NCBI RefSeq assembly: GCF_014648355.1
Contig: NZ_BMQY01000005.1
Location: forward strand, 248,001-312,000
From: Couchioplanes azureus
GTDB lineage: Bacteria > Actinomycetota > Actinomycetes > Mycobacteriales > Micromonosporaceae
Direction of reading: 5' to 3'
Length of the DNA stretch: 64,000 nucleotides
The position numbers and the translations under genes were made by a program. The stretch's first letter is position 1. Each line of letters begins with the position of its first letter. Of this stretch, positions 8,109 to 16,605 are shown in pieces. The notes beneath the pieces are model-generated. The model worked only from the letters and a program-made list of their open reading frames with translations, did no database searches and was not told where the DNA came from.

Positions 8109-9965
8109 ATGAACCACCCCCGCCGTCGCGGCTGGGCTGTGCTGCGCAATCTCGCCGTACCGGCCCTCGCACTGGCCGTCGTCGCCACGCTGCCGATGAC
8201 CCGTTCCGAGGACGCCCCCGCGGCTCCCGAGCACCTGGCCGGCCTCGCGCCGATCAGCGTCAACTACGGGCTTCCGTACGGGCCGACCGTCAAGGGCCAG
8301 TTCCTCAGCTACAACGACTTCCACGGCGCCATCGACCCGCCCGGCGGGTCCGGGGCGGTCGTCAACGGCGTCCCCGCGGGCGGCGTCGAATACCTGGCCA
8401 CGTACCTGAAGAAGCTGCGGGCCGAGGCGGCGAACGACGGCCGGCAGACGCTCACCGTCGGCGCCGGCGACCTCATCGGCGGCTCTCCGCTGGTCAGCGC
8501 CGCGTTCCACGACGAGCCGACGATCGAGCTCATGAACGAGGTCGGCCTGCAGGTCTCGTCGGTCGGCAACCACGAGTTCGACGAGGGCGTGAACGAGCTC
8601 ATCCGCATCCAGCGCGGCGGCTGCCACCCGGTCGACGGGTGCCAGGACGGCGACGGATACCGCGGCGCGAAGTTCACCTACCTCGCCGCCAACACCATCA
8701 ACAAGAAGACCGGCCTGCCGATCCTGCCGCCGATCGACATCAAGTTCGTCCAGGGCCAGCCGGTCGGCTTCGTCGGCCTGACCCTCGAGGGCACCGCCGG
8801 CATCGTCAACCCGGCCGGCATCAAGGACGTACGGTTCGCCAACGAGATCGAGACCGCCAACAAGTGGGGCAGCCTGCTGAAGCTGTTCGGCATCAAGGCG
8901 CAGGTGCTGCTGCTGCACCAGGGCGGCACGCAGAAGGGCTCCGAGGACAACCCGGTGCCGGGCGTCTCCGACTGCAACGACTTCAGCGGCCCGGTCGTCG
9001 ACATCGTCAAGGGCCTCAACCCCGAGTTCAGCCTGGTCGTCTCCGGGCACACGCACAAGTTCTACTCGTGCGAGCTGCCCAACGCCAAGGGCACCTCGGT
9101 GGTGACCAGCGCGGGCAACAACGGGCAGGTCGTCACCGACATCGACTACACCATCGACCGGCGCACCGGCCGGTTCGCCGAGGTCACGGCGAAGAACGTG
9201 GTGGTCGAGAACGGCGTGCCGGACGGCAACGGCGGCTGGAAGAAGGACCCCGTCACCGGCGCCTTCCTGAAGAACCCCGACACGGTCGACCCCAAGGCCA
9301 AGAAGGTCGCGGACAAGTACCGTACGGCGGTCGCGCCGATCGCCAACCGCGTGGTCGGCACGATCACCGGCGACATCGTGCGTACGGTCGGCGCCAACGG
9401 CGAGTCGCCACTCGGTGACGTCATCGCGGACGCACAGCTCGCGTGGACCAAGAACGACGGCGCCCAGCTCGCGCTGATGAACCCGGGCGGCATCCGCGCC
9501 GACTTCGACGCCGAGGCGTCCGCGGGCGGCGAGCCCGACGGCAAGGTCACCTTCGGCGAGGCGTTCACCGTCCAGCCGTTCAACAACCTCGTGGTGACCC
9601 AGACCCTGACCGGCGCGCAGCTCAAGGACGTGCTGGAGCAGCAGTTCGTCGGCTTCGGCGGCCAGACCACCCAGCGCATCCTGCAGGTGTCGGCCGGCGT
9701 GACGTACACCTGGAACAGCACCGCGGCGCCCGGCTCGAAGGTGACCGAGCTGAAGCTGAACGGCACGGCGATCGACCCGGCCGCGACGTACCGGGTGACG
9801 ACGAACGACTTCCTGGCCAACGGCGGTGACGGGTTCACCAACCTGGCGCTCGGCACCAACCGGACCACGGCGCCGGGCTTCGACATCGACGCCCTGATCG
9901 GCTACCTGAGCACCGGCGAGCCGATCGCGCCGGGCCCGGCCAACCGCATCACCAAGGCGGGCTGA
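8109..9965 (+). CDS. Secreted 5'-nucleotidase / bifunctional metallophosphatase
   Basis: A 618-residue exported enzyme that should hydrolyse nucleoside monophosphates or related phosphoesters outside the membrane. The N-terminus carries a signal peptide with an RRR n-region and the core LAVPALALAVVATLP. The metallophosphatase domain shows YNDFHGAID, GAGDLIGGSP, GNHEFDEG, LLHQGG and SGHTHKFY, which together hold the two-metal site. The C-terminal substrate domain shows ALMNPGGIRADFD and FGEAFTVQPFNNL. The ATG at 8109 follows GGGAGA. The gene is single: the next feature downstream is the chorismate mutase leader on the same strand with its own promoter. Confidence 0.92.
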   Translation: MNHPRRRGWAVLRNLAVPALALAVVATLPMTRSEDAPAAPEHLAGLAPISVNYGLPYGPTVKGQFLSYNDFHGAIDPPGGSGAVVNGVPAGGVEYLATYLKKLRAEAANDGRQTLTVGAGDLIGGSPLVSAAFHDEPTIELMNEVGLQVSSVGNHEFDEGVNELIRIQRGGCHPVDGCQDGDGYRGAKFTYLAANTINKKTGLPILPPIDIKFVQGQPVGFVGLTLEGTAGIVNPAGIKDVRFANEIETANKWGSLLKLFGIKAQVLLLHQGGTQKGSEDNPVPGVSDCNDFSGPVVDIVKGLNPEFSLVVSGHTHKFYSCELPNAKGTSVVTSAGNNGQVVTDIDYTIDRRTGRFAEVTAKNVVVENGVPDGNGGWKKDPVTGAFLKNPDTVDPKAKKVADKYRTAVAPIANRVVGTITGDIVRTVGANGESPLGDVIADAQLAWTKNDGAQLALMNPGGIRADFDAEASAGGEPDGKVTFGEAFTVQPFNNLVVTQTLTGAQLKDVLEQQFVGFGGQTTQRILQVSAGVTYTWNSTAAPGSKVTELKLNGTAIDPAATYRVTTNDFLANGGDGFTNLALGTNRTTAPGFDIDALIGYLSTGEPIAPGPANRITKAG

Positions 9966-10007
9966 GCGGGTTCCGCAGAGCGTCATCCCACGGTTCGGGC
10001 CGTTTCC

Positions 10008-10037
10008 TTGCGGTGCGGCCCGGACCGGGGGCATACT
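10008..10037 (+). promoter_or_regulatory. Promoter of the chorismate mutase leader transcript
   Basis: A -35 hexamer TTGCGG (10008-10013), an 18-bp spacer and a -10 hexamer CATACT (10032-10037) predict a start at about 10044. That is exactly the GTG of the leader peptide, so the transcript would be leaderless. Confidence 0.55.
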
Positions 10038-10043
10038 CGCTTC

Positions 10044-10109
10044 GTGATTCAGCGCGCTTCGTATTTTTACTACGGCACCGGAGGTCCGGCGACCGTAGGA
10101 CGCGTCTGA
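10044..10109 (+). CDS. Tyr/Phe-rich leader peptide of the chorismate mutase operon (attenuator)
   Basis: A 22-codon frame starting with GTG and ending in TGA. Residues 7-10 are Tyr-Phe-Tyr-Tyr, four aromatic codons in a row, and tyrosine and phenylalanine are the end products of the pathway entered by chorismate mutase. The GTG sits about 7 nt after a -10 box, so it probably begins the RNA. A strong hairpin follows 12 nt after the stop codon, before the chorismate mutase start. This is the classic layout of ribosome-mediated attenuation: stalling at the aromatic codons when charged tRNA is scarce would prevent termination. I infer the mechanism from the layout, and I could not find a convincing antiterminator by eye. 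Confidence 0.7.
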   Translation: MIQRASYFYYGTGGPATVGRV

Positions 10110-10121
10110 ACGACATGCCTA

Positions 10122-10157
10122 CATCAAGCCCCGGGCTTCCCAGCCCGGGGCTTGATG
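10122..10157 (+). terminator. Attenuator hairpin before chorismate mutase
   Basis: A perfect 16-bp stem (CATCAAGCCCCGGGCT and its complement) closes a TCCC loop. No U-tract follows. The segment GGTCCGG at 10083-10089 inside the leader peptide gene can pair with CCGGACC at 10162-10168, beyond the hairpin, giving a possible alternative fold. Confidence 0.75.
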
Positions 10158-10204
10158 CTGTCCGGACCGGGAAGACCGCGGCGTCATCACCCGAGGAGCA
10201 GGAC

Positions 10205-10534
10205 ATGACCGCCGACCTGATCGACCAGCCCGCCGGCACCGACGTCACGGGGGCCCCCGCCGGCCAGCCGACCGGCACCAGCGACCAGCTCGCGGCCGAC
10301 GAGATCCACGCGATCCGCGAGCGCATCGACGAGATCGACCAGGCGCTGATCGACCTGTGGCTGGAACGATCACGCCTGTCCCAGCAGGTCGGCCGCACCC
10401 GCATGGCCTCCGGCGGCACCCGCCTGGTGCTCTCCCGCGAGCGCGAGATCGTCGAGCGCTTCCGCGAGGCCCTCGGCCCCGACGGCACCCAGGTGGCTCT
10501 CCTGCTCCTCCGGGCCGGCCGCGGCCCGCTCTGA
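10205..10534 (+). CDS. Chorismate mutase, AroQ-delta type
   Basis: A 109-residue intracellular chorismate mutase, converting chorismate to prephenate for Phe and Tyr. The helical core closely follows the M. tuberculosis Rv0948c enzyme as I remember it: IRERIDEIDQALIDL, then the hallmark RMASGGTRLV, then SREREIVERF, LGPDG and the C-terminal LLLRAGRGPL. Enzymes of this class are weak alone and are activated by binding DAHP synthase through the C-terminal tail, so that partner should exist elsewhere in the genome. The first 30 residues are a low-complexity extension. The ATG at 10205 follows GAGGAG; the frame also opens upstream through the hairpin, which argues against earlier starts. Confidence 0.92.
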   Translation: MTADLIDQPAGTDVTGAPAGQPTGTSDQLAADEIHAIRERIDEIDQALIDLWLERSRLSQQVGRTRMASGGTRLVLSREREIVERFREALGPDGTQVALLLLRAGRGPL

Positions 10535-10564
10535 CCCGCCTTCGATCTTCGGGTGGAACAACGA

Positions 10565-10592
10565 AAAGGGGCCCGGCAAGCCGGGCCCCTTT
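10565..10592. terminator. Bidirectional terminator between chorismate mutase and oppF
   Basis: A 13-bp stem AAAGGGGCCCGGC with its complement and a two-base AA loop. The A-run and T-run at the ends make it suitable for both converging transcripts. Confidence 0.8.
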
Positions 10593-10605
10593 CCTCGACA
10601 ACCCC

Positions 10606-11622
10606 TCACACCGCGTGAACCACGTCCCGCGGCTCTGCGAAGTGGCAGGCGCTCGGGTGCGGCGACCGCTGGCGGATCTGCAGCAGCGGCTCCTGCTCGG
10701 CGCAGACCGCCTCGGCCTTCCAGCACCGCGTGCGGAACCGGCACCCCGACGGGGGGTTCGCCGGCGACGGCACGTCGCCCTCCAGCACGATCTGGTCGCG
10801 CTGGCCGCGCAGCCTCGGGTCCGGCACCGGCACGGCGGACAGCAGAGCCTGCGTGTACGGGTGCGTCGGGTTCTCGTAGATCTGCTCGTCGCCGCCGATC
10901 TCGACGACCTTGCCGAGGTACATGACCGCGACCCGGTCCGAGATGTGGCGGACCACGGACAGGTCGTGGGCGATGAAGATGTACGAGAGACCGAAGTCGC
11001 GCTGCAGCCCTTCCAGCAGGTTGATCACCTGTGCCTGGATCGACACGTCGAGCGCGGAGACCGGCTCGTCGCAGACGATGATCTCGGGCTTGAGCGCGAG
11101 CGCCCGGGCGATGCCGATGCGCTGGCGCTGGCCGCCGGAGAACTGGTGCGGGTAGCGGTTGATGTGGTCGGGGTTGAGGCCGACCGTGTCCAGCAGGTCC
11201 TGCACCGCCTTCTCGCGACCCTTGCGCGGGGTCACCTCGGGGTGGATCTCGAACGGCTCGCCGATGATGTCGCCGACCGTCATGCGCGGGTTGAGCGACG
11301 TGTACGGGTCCTGCAGCACCATCTGGATGTTGCGGCGGGCCCGGCGGAGCGCGCCGCCCTTGAGCTTGACCATGTCCTCGCCGCGGACGGTGATCGAGCC
11401 GGCGGTCGGCTTCTCCAGCCCGACGAGCAGCTTGGCCAGCGTCGACTTGCCGCAGCCGGACTCGCCCACCACGCCGAGCGTCTCACCGCGGCGCAGCTGG
11501 AGGTCCACGCCGTCGACCGCCCGCACGGCGCCGACCTTCGACTTGAAGACGATGCCCTGGGTGATCGGGAAGTGCTTGACGAGACCGCGGGTCTCGAGCA
11601 CCACGTCGTTGCGGTCGCTCAT
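10606..11622 (-). CDS. oppF: Oligopeptide ABC transporter ATP-binding protein (OppF/DppF type)
   Basis: A 338-residue ATPase that powers peptide import with OppD. The ABC core is complete: Walker A GESGCGKST, Q-loop MVLQDPYTSLNPRM, signature FSGGQRQRIGIARAL, Walker B IIVCDEPVSALD and the switch IAHDLSVVRHI. The C-terminal oligopeptide-transporter extension holds the cysteine cluster CRFRTRCWKAEAVC, which in some homologues binds an Fe-S cluster. It is the last gene of the oppABCDF operon, 43 bp after oppD, and ends at a shared terminator. Confidence 0.95.
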   Translation of the reverse strand: MSDRNDVVLETRGLVKHFPITQGIVFKSKVGAVRAVDGVDLQLRRGETLGVVGESGCGKSTLAKLLVGLEKPTAGSITVRGEDMVKLKGGALRRARRNIQMVLQDPYTSLNPRMTVGDIIGEPFEIHPEVTPRKGREKAVQDLLDTVGLNPDHINRYPHQFSGGQRQRIGIARALALKPEIIVCDEPVSALDVSIQAQVINLLEGLQRDFGLSYIFIAHDLSVVRHISDRVAVMYLGKVVEIGGDEQIYENPTHPYTQALLSAVPVPDPRLRGQRDQIVLEGDVPSPANPPSGCRFRTRCWKAEAVCAEQEPLLQIRQRSPHPSACHFAEPRDVVHAV

Positions 11623-11665
11623 GCCTTCCCCTCCGCCTGGCTCTCTGTTTCGTTCACAAGCTCGC

Positions 11666-12697
11666 TCATTCCCCGATCACGTCCCGCCAGAAGTGGCACC
11701 GGGAGGTACGCCCGGGCGCGACGACGTACGGCGGGGGCGGCGGGTCCTGCCGGCACACGTCCTGGGCGTACGCGCACCGCGGGTTGAACGCGCAGCCCCG
11801 CGGGATCGCGGTGAGCGCCGGCGGGAGGCCCTTGATGACGCTGAGCTGCTGGCCCTTCATGTCGAGCCGGGGAATCGACTCCAGCAGGGCCTTGGTGTAC
11901 GGGTGCGCCGGGCGGGCGTAGATGTCGTAGATCGGGGCCTCTTCGACGACCTTGCCCGCGTACATGACGGAGATGCGGTCGGCGACGTCCGCCACCACGC
12001 CCATGTCGTGCGTGATGAGGATGAGGCCCATGTTGCGTTGCTGCTGCAACTCGGCGAGCAGGCCCATGACCTGCGCCTGCACGGTCACGTCGAGCGCCGT
12101 GGTGGGCTCGTCGGCGATCAGCACCTCGGGGTCCAGGGCCAGCGCCATCGCGATCATCACGCGCTGGCGCATACCGCCGGAGAACTGGTGCGGGTAGTCG
12201 CTGACCCGGGTCCGGGCGGCCGGGATCTTGACCTGGTCGAGCAGCTCGATCGCGCGCTTCTTGGAGTCGGCCCGCGACATGCCGCGGTGCTTCCGGAAGA
12301 GCTCGCTGAGCTGGTATCCGACCGTGAACACCGGGTTCAGGGCCGACAGCGCGTCCTGGAAGATCATCGCGATCTGGTTGGCGCGCACCTTGCGGCGCTG
12401 GTTCTCCGGCAGCTTCAGCAGGTCGAGGCCGCGGTACTTGACCTCGCCCTTGGTGATGAAGCCGGGAGGGGTGTCCAGGATGCCCATGATCGCCTGAGCG
12501 GTCACGGACTTGCCGCAGCCGGACTCGCCGAGGATGGCGAGGGTCTCGCCCGGGGCCAGCGTGAAGTTCGCGCCGTTGACGGCGTGGGCGACGCCGTACT
12601 GGGTGCGGAACTCCACGTGCAGGTCGTTGACTTCCAGGAGTGGCGCGCGGGGGTCGAGCCCCGGCAGAACGTCGATCTCCGCCTTGATGTCGGTCAT
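11666..12697 (-). CDS. oppD: Oligopeptide ABC transporter ATP-binding protein (OppD/DppD type)
   Basis: A 343-residue ATPase partner of OppF. Walker A GESGCGKSV, Q-loop MIFQDALSALNPV, signature FSGGMRQRVMIAMAL, Walker B VLIADEPTTALD and switch ITHDMGVVADV are intact. The C-terminal peptide-transporter domain has RGCAFNPRCAYAQDVC, the same Cys pattern as OppF. The start is either the ATG at 12697, used here, or a GTG at 12709 that would overlap the oppC stop as GTGA. Neither has a strong ribosome site, so translation probably depends on coupling to oppC. Confidence 0.94.
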   Translation of the reverse strand: MTDIKAEIDVLPGLDPRAPLLEVNDLHVEFRTQYGVAHAVNGANFTLAPGETLAILGESGCGKSVTAQAIMGILDTPPGFITKGEVKYRGLDLLKLPENQRRKVRANQIAMIFQDALSALNPVFTVGYQLSELFRKHRGMSRADSKKRAIELLDQVKIPAARTRVSDYPHQFSGGMRQRVMIAMALALDPEVLIADEPTTALDVTVQAQVMGLLAELQQQRNMGLILITHDMGVVADVADRISVMYAGKVVEEAPIYDIYARPAHPYTKALLESIPRLDMKGQQLSVIKGLPPALTAIPRGCAFNPRCAYAQDVCRQDPPPPPYVVAPGRTSRCHFWRDVIGE

Positions 12698-12705
12698 ATC
12701 TGCGG

Positions 12706-13650
12706 TCACCGCAACTTCGGGTCGAAGGCGTCGCGGACCGCGTCGCCGAGCATGATGAAGGCCAGCACCGTGGCCGCGAGGAAGGCGGACGGCCAGACCA
12801 GCGGCCAGGGCGCGACCCGGGCGACCGGGGTCGCCTCGGCGATCGAGATGCCCCACGAGATGGCGTCGTTCTTCAGGCCGATGCCGAGGAACGACAGGGT
12901 CGCCTCGCTGGCGATGTTGGCACCCAGCAGGAGCGTCAGCACCACGATGAACGACGCGGTCGAGTTCGGCAGGATGTGCCGCATCATCAGCCGCGCCGGC
13001 CCCGAGCCGAGCATCCGGGCCGCCGCCACGTAGTCCTGGTTCTTGGACGCGATGACCGAGGACCGCATGATGCGGGCCGCGGTCGTCCAGCCCAGCACGC
13101 CCAGCGTCACGGTCACCGCGAGGACACCGTTGCTGTTCGGGTCGGCCGAGAGGCGCTTGGCCAGCACGATCGCGGCCAGCAGGAACGGGATGCCGAGCAC
13201 GACGTCGATGAAGCGCGACAGGACGGCGTCCACCCAGCCGCCGAAGTATCCGGCGGAGAGGCCGAAGATCAGGCCGATGATCCCGGAGAGCAGGGTCGCC
13301 ACGATGCTCACCTGCAGCGAGTTGCGGGCGCCGTAGATGGTCTTCGCGTAGACGTCGCAGCCCTGGTAGTCGAACCCGAAGAACGCGCTGCCGCTCGGGC
13401 CGGCGTGCTGGCGGGAGAGGGCGCAGGCACGCGGGTCTCCGGCGCCGAACAATCCGGGCCACACGGCCATCAGCGTGATGATGACGACCAGCACCGCCGC
13501 GAACCAGAAGACCTTGCTCTTGCGCAGGTCGAGCCAGGCGTCGGCGGCGAGGCTGCGCGGCTTGTCCTTCTTGCCTCCGGCGTGCCGGGGTTCGGTCGGC
13601 GCCTCGCCGCTGGGGCCCGCGGCGGAGACTACGGCGTCGATGTCACTCAT
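12706..13650 (-). CDS. oppC: Oligopeptide ABC transporter permease OppC
   Basis: A 314-residue inner-membrane permease with an N-terminal cytoplasmic tail, a first membrane segment (VFWFAAVLVVIITLMAVWP), a large outer loop with two cysteines and five further membrane helices. The coupling EAA loop that meets the ATPases reads DYVAAARMLGSGPARLMMRH. It forms the translocation channel with OppB. Its start overlaps the oppB end by 8 nt, showing tight coupling. Confidence 0.94.
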   Translation of the reverse strand: MSDIDAVVSAAGPSGEAPTEPRHAGGKKDKPRSLAADAWLDLRKSKVFWFAAVLVVIITLMAVWPGLFGAGDPRACALSRQHAGPSGSAFFGFDYQGCDVYAKTIYGARNSLQVSIVATLLSGIIGLIFGLSAGYFGGWVDAVLSRFIDVVLGIPFLLAAIVLAKRLSADPNSNGVLAVTVTLGVLGWTTAARIMRSSVIASKNQDYVAAARMLGSGPARLMMRHILPNSTASFIVVLTLLLGANIASEATLSFLGIGLKNDAISWGISIAEATPVARVAPWPLVWPSAFLAATVLAFIMLGDAVRDAFDPKLR

Positions 13651-14569
13651 AACGAATCCTTGGGTCGAGGGCGGCGTACATCAGGTCGACCAGCAGGTTC
13701 ACGACCAGGAAGACGATCACGAGGACGCTGACGAACCCGACCACGAGCGGACCGTCCTCGGTCCGGATGCCGCGGAAGAGGTTGAAGCCGACCCCCGGGA
13801 TGTTGAACACGCCTTCGGTCACGATCGCGCCGGACATGAGGCCACCGATGTCGACGCCGATGAGCGTCACGACCGGGATGAGCGAGTTTCGCAGCACGTG
13901 CACGCCGATCACCCGCTGGCGGGACAGACCCTTGGCGCGAGCCGTGCGAACGTAGTCGGAGCGCAGGTTCTCGGCCACGGAGGCACGGGTCACCCGCAGC
14001 TCGGTCGCCAGGACCAGGCTGCCCAGGACGACGGCGGGCATCAGCAGCGCATAGAGGGAGGCGTTCGCGCCGGCCGTCGGCGGGAACCACCCGAGCTTGA
14101 TGCCGAAGAAGAGCTGGGTCAGCGGAGCGAGCACGATGATCGGCAGCGACAGGATGATCAGGGTGATGATCAGGGTCACGTTGTCGAACAGACCACCGCG
14201 GCGGATGCCGGAGATGACACCGGCGGTGATGGCGACCACGGCGACGATGATGATCGCCATGAGCGCGAGCTTGATGGTCACCGGCCAGGCCGTCGCCATC
14301 ATGTCGCTGATCTGGCGACCGGTCAGCGACTGGCCGAAGTTACCGGTGAGCAGGCCCTTCATGTAGTACCAGTACTGCATGAGGAAGGGCTCGTTGAGGT
14401 GGTAGCGCTCGGTCAGGGCCTGACGGACGCTCTCGGTGATGGGTCGTTCGCCCGCCAACGCCTGGAGGGGGTCGTCCTGGTTGGCGAACATCAGCGCGTA
14501 CACGATGAAGGTGGCCCCGAAGAACGTCAGGACCATCTGTAGTAGGCGCCGCACGATGTAGCGGAACAT
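13643..14569 (-). CDS. oppB: Oligopeptide ABC transporter permease OppB
   Basis: A 308-residue permease with six predicted membrane helices, beginning MFRYIVRRLLQMVLTFFGA as is typical of the OppB/DppB family, with the early segment LTERYHLNEPFLMQYWYY and the EAA loop DYVRTARAKGLSRQRVI. It forms the channel with OppC. It lies 135 bp after oppA, separated by a strong hairpin, so it is probably expressed at a lower level than the binding protein. Confidence 0.94.
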   Translation of the reverse strand: MFRYIVRRLLQMVLTFFGATFIVYALMFANQDDPLQALAGERPITESVRQALTERYHLNEPFLMQYWYYMKGLLTGNFGQSLTGRQISDMMATAWPVTIKLALMAIIIVAVVAITAGVISGIRRGGLFDNVTLIITLIILSLPIIVLAPLTQLFFGIKLGWFPPTAGANASLYALLMPAVVLGSLVLATELRVTRASVAENLRSDYVRTARAKGLSRQRVIGVHVLRNSLIPVVTLIGVDIGGLMSGAIVTEGVFNIPGVGFNLFRGIRTEDGPLVVGFVSVLVIVFLVVNLLVDLMYAALDPRIRYE

Positions 14570-14648
14570 ACGGATTTAGCCTCTTCCGCGGAAGATGCGC
14601 CACCCGGCCTCGTGGGCCGCGCGGCAAATATAGGAGGGGAGACACAGC

Positions 14649-14685
14649 GGTGGCGTCACGGTTTCACAAAAACCGTGACGCCACC
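14649..14685 (-). terminator. Hairpin between oppA and oppB
   Basis: A perfect 16-bp stem (GGTGGCGTCACGGTTT and its complement) with a 5-nt loop, 20 bp beyond the oppA stop and inside the operon. It probably acts as a partial terminator or an RNA-stabilising end, so that the binding protein is made in excess over the permease and ATPase subunits. Confidence 0.7.
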
Positions 14686-14704
14686 ACTGCACGAACGGCT
14701 TAGA

Positions 14705-16336
14705 TCACTTCTTAACTTCGATCTTGTAGAGGTCGACCTTCGTGAAGATGTCCACCTCCACGTTGGTGACCTTCTCCGAGTGGCCGAACGAGTTCTGGCC
14801 GAAGCGGAGCGGGATGACCGGCATGTCCTTGGCGAGGATGTCCTCGGCCTGCTGCCACTTGGCGACGGCCTCGTCCGTGGTCTTCGCCGCGGAGCCCTCC
14901 TTCACCAGGTTGTCGAACGCCGGGTTGCTGTAGCCGTAGTAGTTCGAGGAACCACCGGTGGCGTACAGCGGGCCGAGGTAGTTCTCCATGAGCGGGTAGT
15001 CCATGACCCAGCCGAGGCGGATCAGGCCGACCGGCTGCTTCTTCTCGACCTTGGTCAGCAGGTCGGCGAACTTCGGCTCGCCCACACCGACGCAGTCGAT
15101 GCCCAGCGAGGCCTTGACCTGGTTGCACATGGCGTCGACCCAGGCCTTGTGGCCACCGTCGGCGTTGTAAGTGATCTGGACCTTAGCCGGGCCGTTGTTC
15201 TCCGTCCAGAGCTTCTTGGCCTCGGTGGGGTTGTACTCGCAGTTGGCGCCACAGGTGTTCTCACGGAAGCCGGCGACAGCGGGCGACACGAAGCTGGTGG
15301 CGGGGGTCTGCGACCCGAGGAAGATCTGCTCGGTCATCTCCTTGCGGTTGACCGCCATGGAGAGGGCCCTGCGGACGTTGACGTTCGAGAACTCCTTCTG
15401 GAACGTCGGGAAGCCGACGAACTGGAAGGACGAGCTCGGGCTCTTCTTGAAGCGCTCGCCCAGGTCGCCCGGCGCGGCGGCCAGGCTCTCGATCGGAATC
15501 TGGGTCTGCACGTCGTCGTTGCCGGCGACGAGGTCGGCGTACTCGGCCTTCTCATCCTGGTAGATCTTGAAGGTCACGCCGTCGATCTTCGGCACCGTGC
15601 CCTTGAAGCCCTGGACCTTCTCGACCTCGATCTTCGAGTCGTGCTGCCAGGTGCCCTTCATCTTGAAGGGGCCGTTACCGATGATCGCGTCCTCGAAGCC
15701 GTCGGCGATCTTTCCGGGGGCGGAGAAGGCGGCCTTGGGCAGCGGGTGGAACGCCGTGTAGCCCATGACGGACTTCCAGCCGGCGAACGGCGTGGAGAGC
15801 GTCACGGTGAAGGTCGAGTCGTCGATCTTCTTGAGGCCGGTCATGGTCTTGGCCTTGGGCTCGGGGGCCTTCTGCGGGCCCTCCTCGCCGTCCGGGTCCT
15901 TGGACTGCAGGTCCGCGTAACCCTCGATGCGCTCGTAGAAGTAGGAGGCACCCTGGGCGTTGGGGCCGTAGGCGCCGTAGTTCCAGGCGTCGATGTAGTT
16001 GTCGGCGACGACCTGCTCGCCGTTGTGGAACGTGAAGCCCGGCTTCAGCTTCACGGTCCAGACCTTGTTATCGTCCGAGGTGATCGACTCGGCGGCAAGC
16101 TCGACCGGCTTGCTCTCCTTGTCGAAGTCCACGAGCGGGTAGAAAAGTGCGGCAAGGACCTGCGCACCACTGGTCTCCGTCGTGTTCGACGGGATCAAGT
16201 GCTGCGGTTCAGCGATTCCGATGACGATGCTGTTGGACGCGGAGTCAGCTTCCTCCGACCCGCCTCCGCAGCCTGCGGCCAACAAGGCGATGGCGGTCGC
16301 GCCGACCGCCATCTTCCATGGGCGATTCCCAAACAT
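14705..16336 (-). CDS. oppA: Oligopeptide-binding lipoprotein (OppA/DppA family)
   Basis: The extracytoplasmic receptor of the transporter, 543 residues. The signal peptide MFGNRPWKMAVGATAIALLA leads to a lipobox with C23 (LLAAGC), so it should be lipid-anchored. The SBP family 5 fold shows LAAESITSDDNKVWTVKLKP, FHNGEQVVADNYIDAWNYG and NVNVRRALSMAVNR. The ATG at 16336 is chosen for its AAGGAGG site 7 nt upstream. A candidate promoter on the minus strand, TTGATA-17 bp-TAGGGG, lies in the 270-bp gap upstream. It is the first gene of the opp operon. Confidence 0.95.
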   Translation of the reverse strand: MFGNRPWKMAVGATAIALLAAGCGGGSEEADSASNSIVIGIAEPQHLIPSNTTETSGAQVLAALFYPLVDFDKESKPVELAAESITSDDNKVWTVKLKPGFTFHNGEQVVADNYIDAWNYGAYGPNAQGASYFYERIEGYADLQSKDPDGEEGPQKAPEPKAKTMTGLKKIDDSTFTVTLSTPFAGWKSVMGYTAFHPLPKAAFSAPGKIADGFEDAIIGNGPFKMKGTWQHDSKIEVEKVQGFKGTVPKIDGVTFKIYQDEKAEYADLVAGNDDVQTQIPIESLAAAPGDLGERFKKSPSSSFQFVGFPTFQKEFSNVNVRRALSMAVNRKEMTEQIFLGSQTPATSFVSPAVAGFRENTCGANCEYNPTEAKKLWTENNGPAKVQITYNADGGHKAWVDAMCNQVKASLGIDCVGVGEPKFADLLTKVEKKQPVGLIRLGWVMDYPLMENYLGPLYATGGSSNYYGYSNPAFDNLVKEGSAAKTTDEAVAKWQQAEDILAKDMPVIPLRFGQNSFGHSEKVTNVEVDIFTKVDLYKIEVKK

Positions 16337-16605
16337 GGGAGTGCCTCCTTCAGGGGCGCTCACGAGGGGTTGTGTGAGTAGGTGCCACCCTTACACAGCG
16401 CCCCTAGTCCTTGAGGCCGCCGTTATCAACCCGATATTCGCCCGTTGCGCCTCAGCCGCCTCCACAGGCTCGTACTTTCGGTCAACGACAAGCCTCTGAC
16501 CAGCGGTTACTCGTCAGTCGTAATGGTCTGACAACGATCCGTAAGCGCAATGTCGGGTTTCGCCCGGGCCGCGCCGAAACGTCCCCGCCAGACGGTTGAG
16601 GCCCG

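Noticed and set aside
10122..10157. The hairpin as a simple terminator of the 5'-nucleotidase gene
   Set aside because: It lies about 157 bp beyond that stop, after a new promoter and the aromatic leader peptide, so attenuation of chorismate mutase explains it better.
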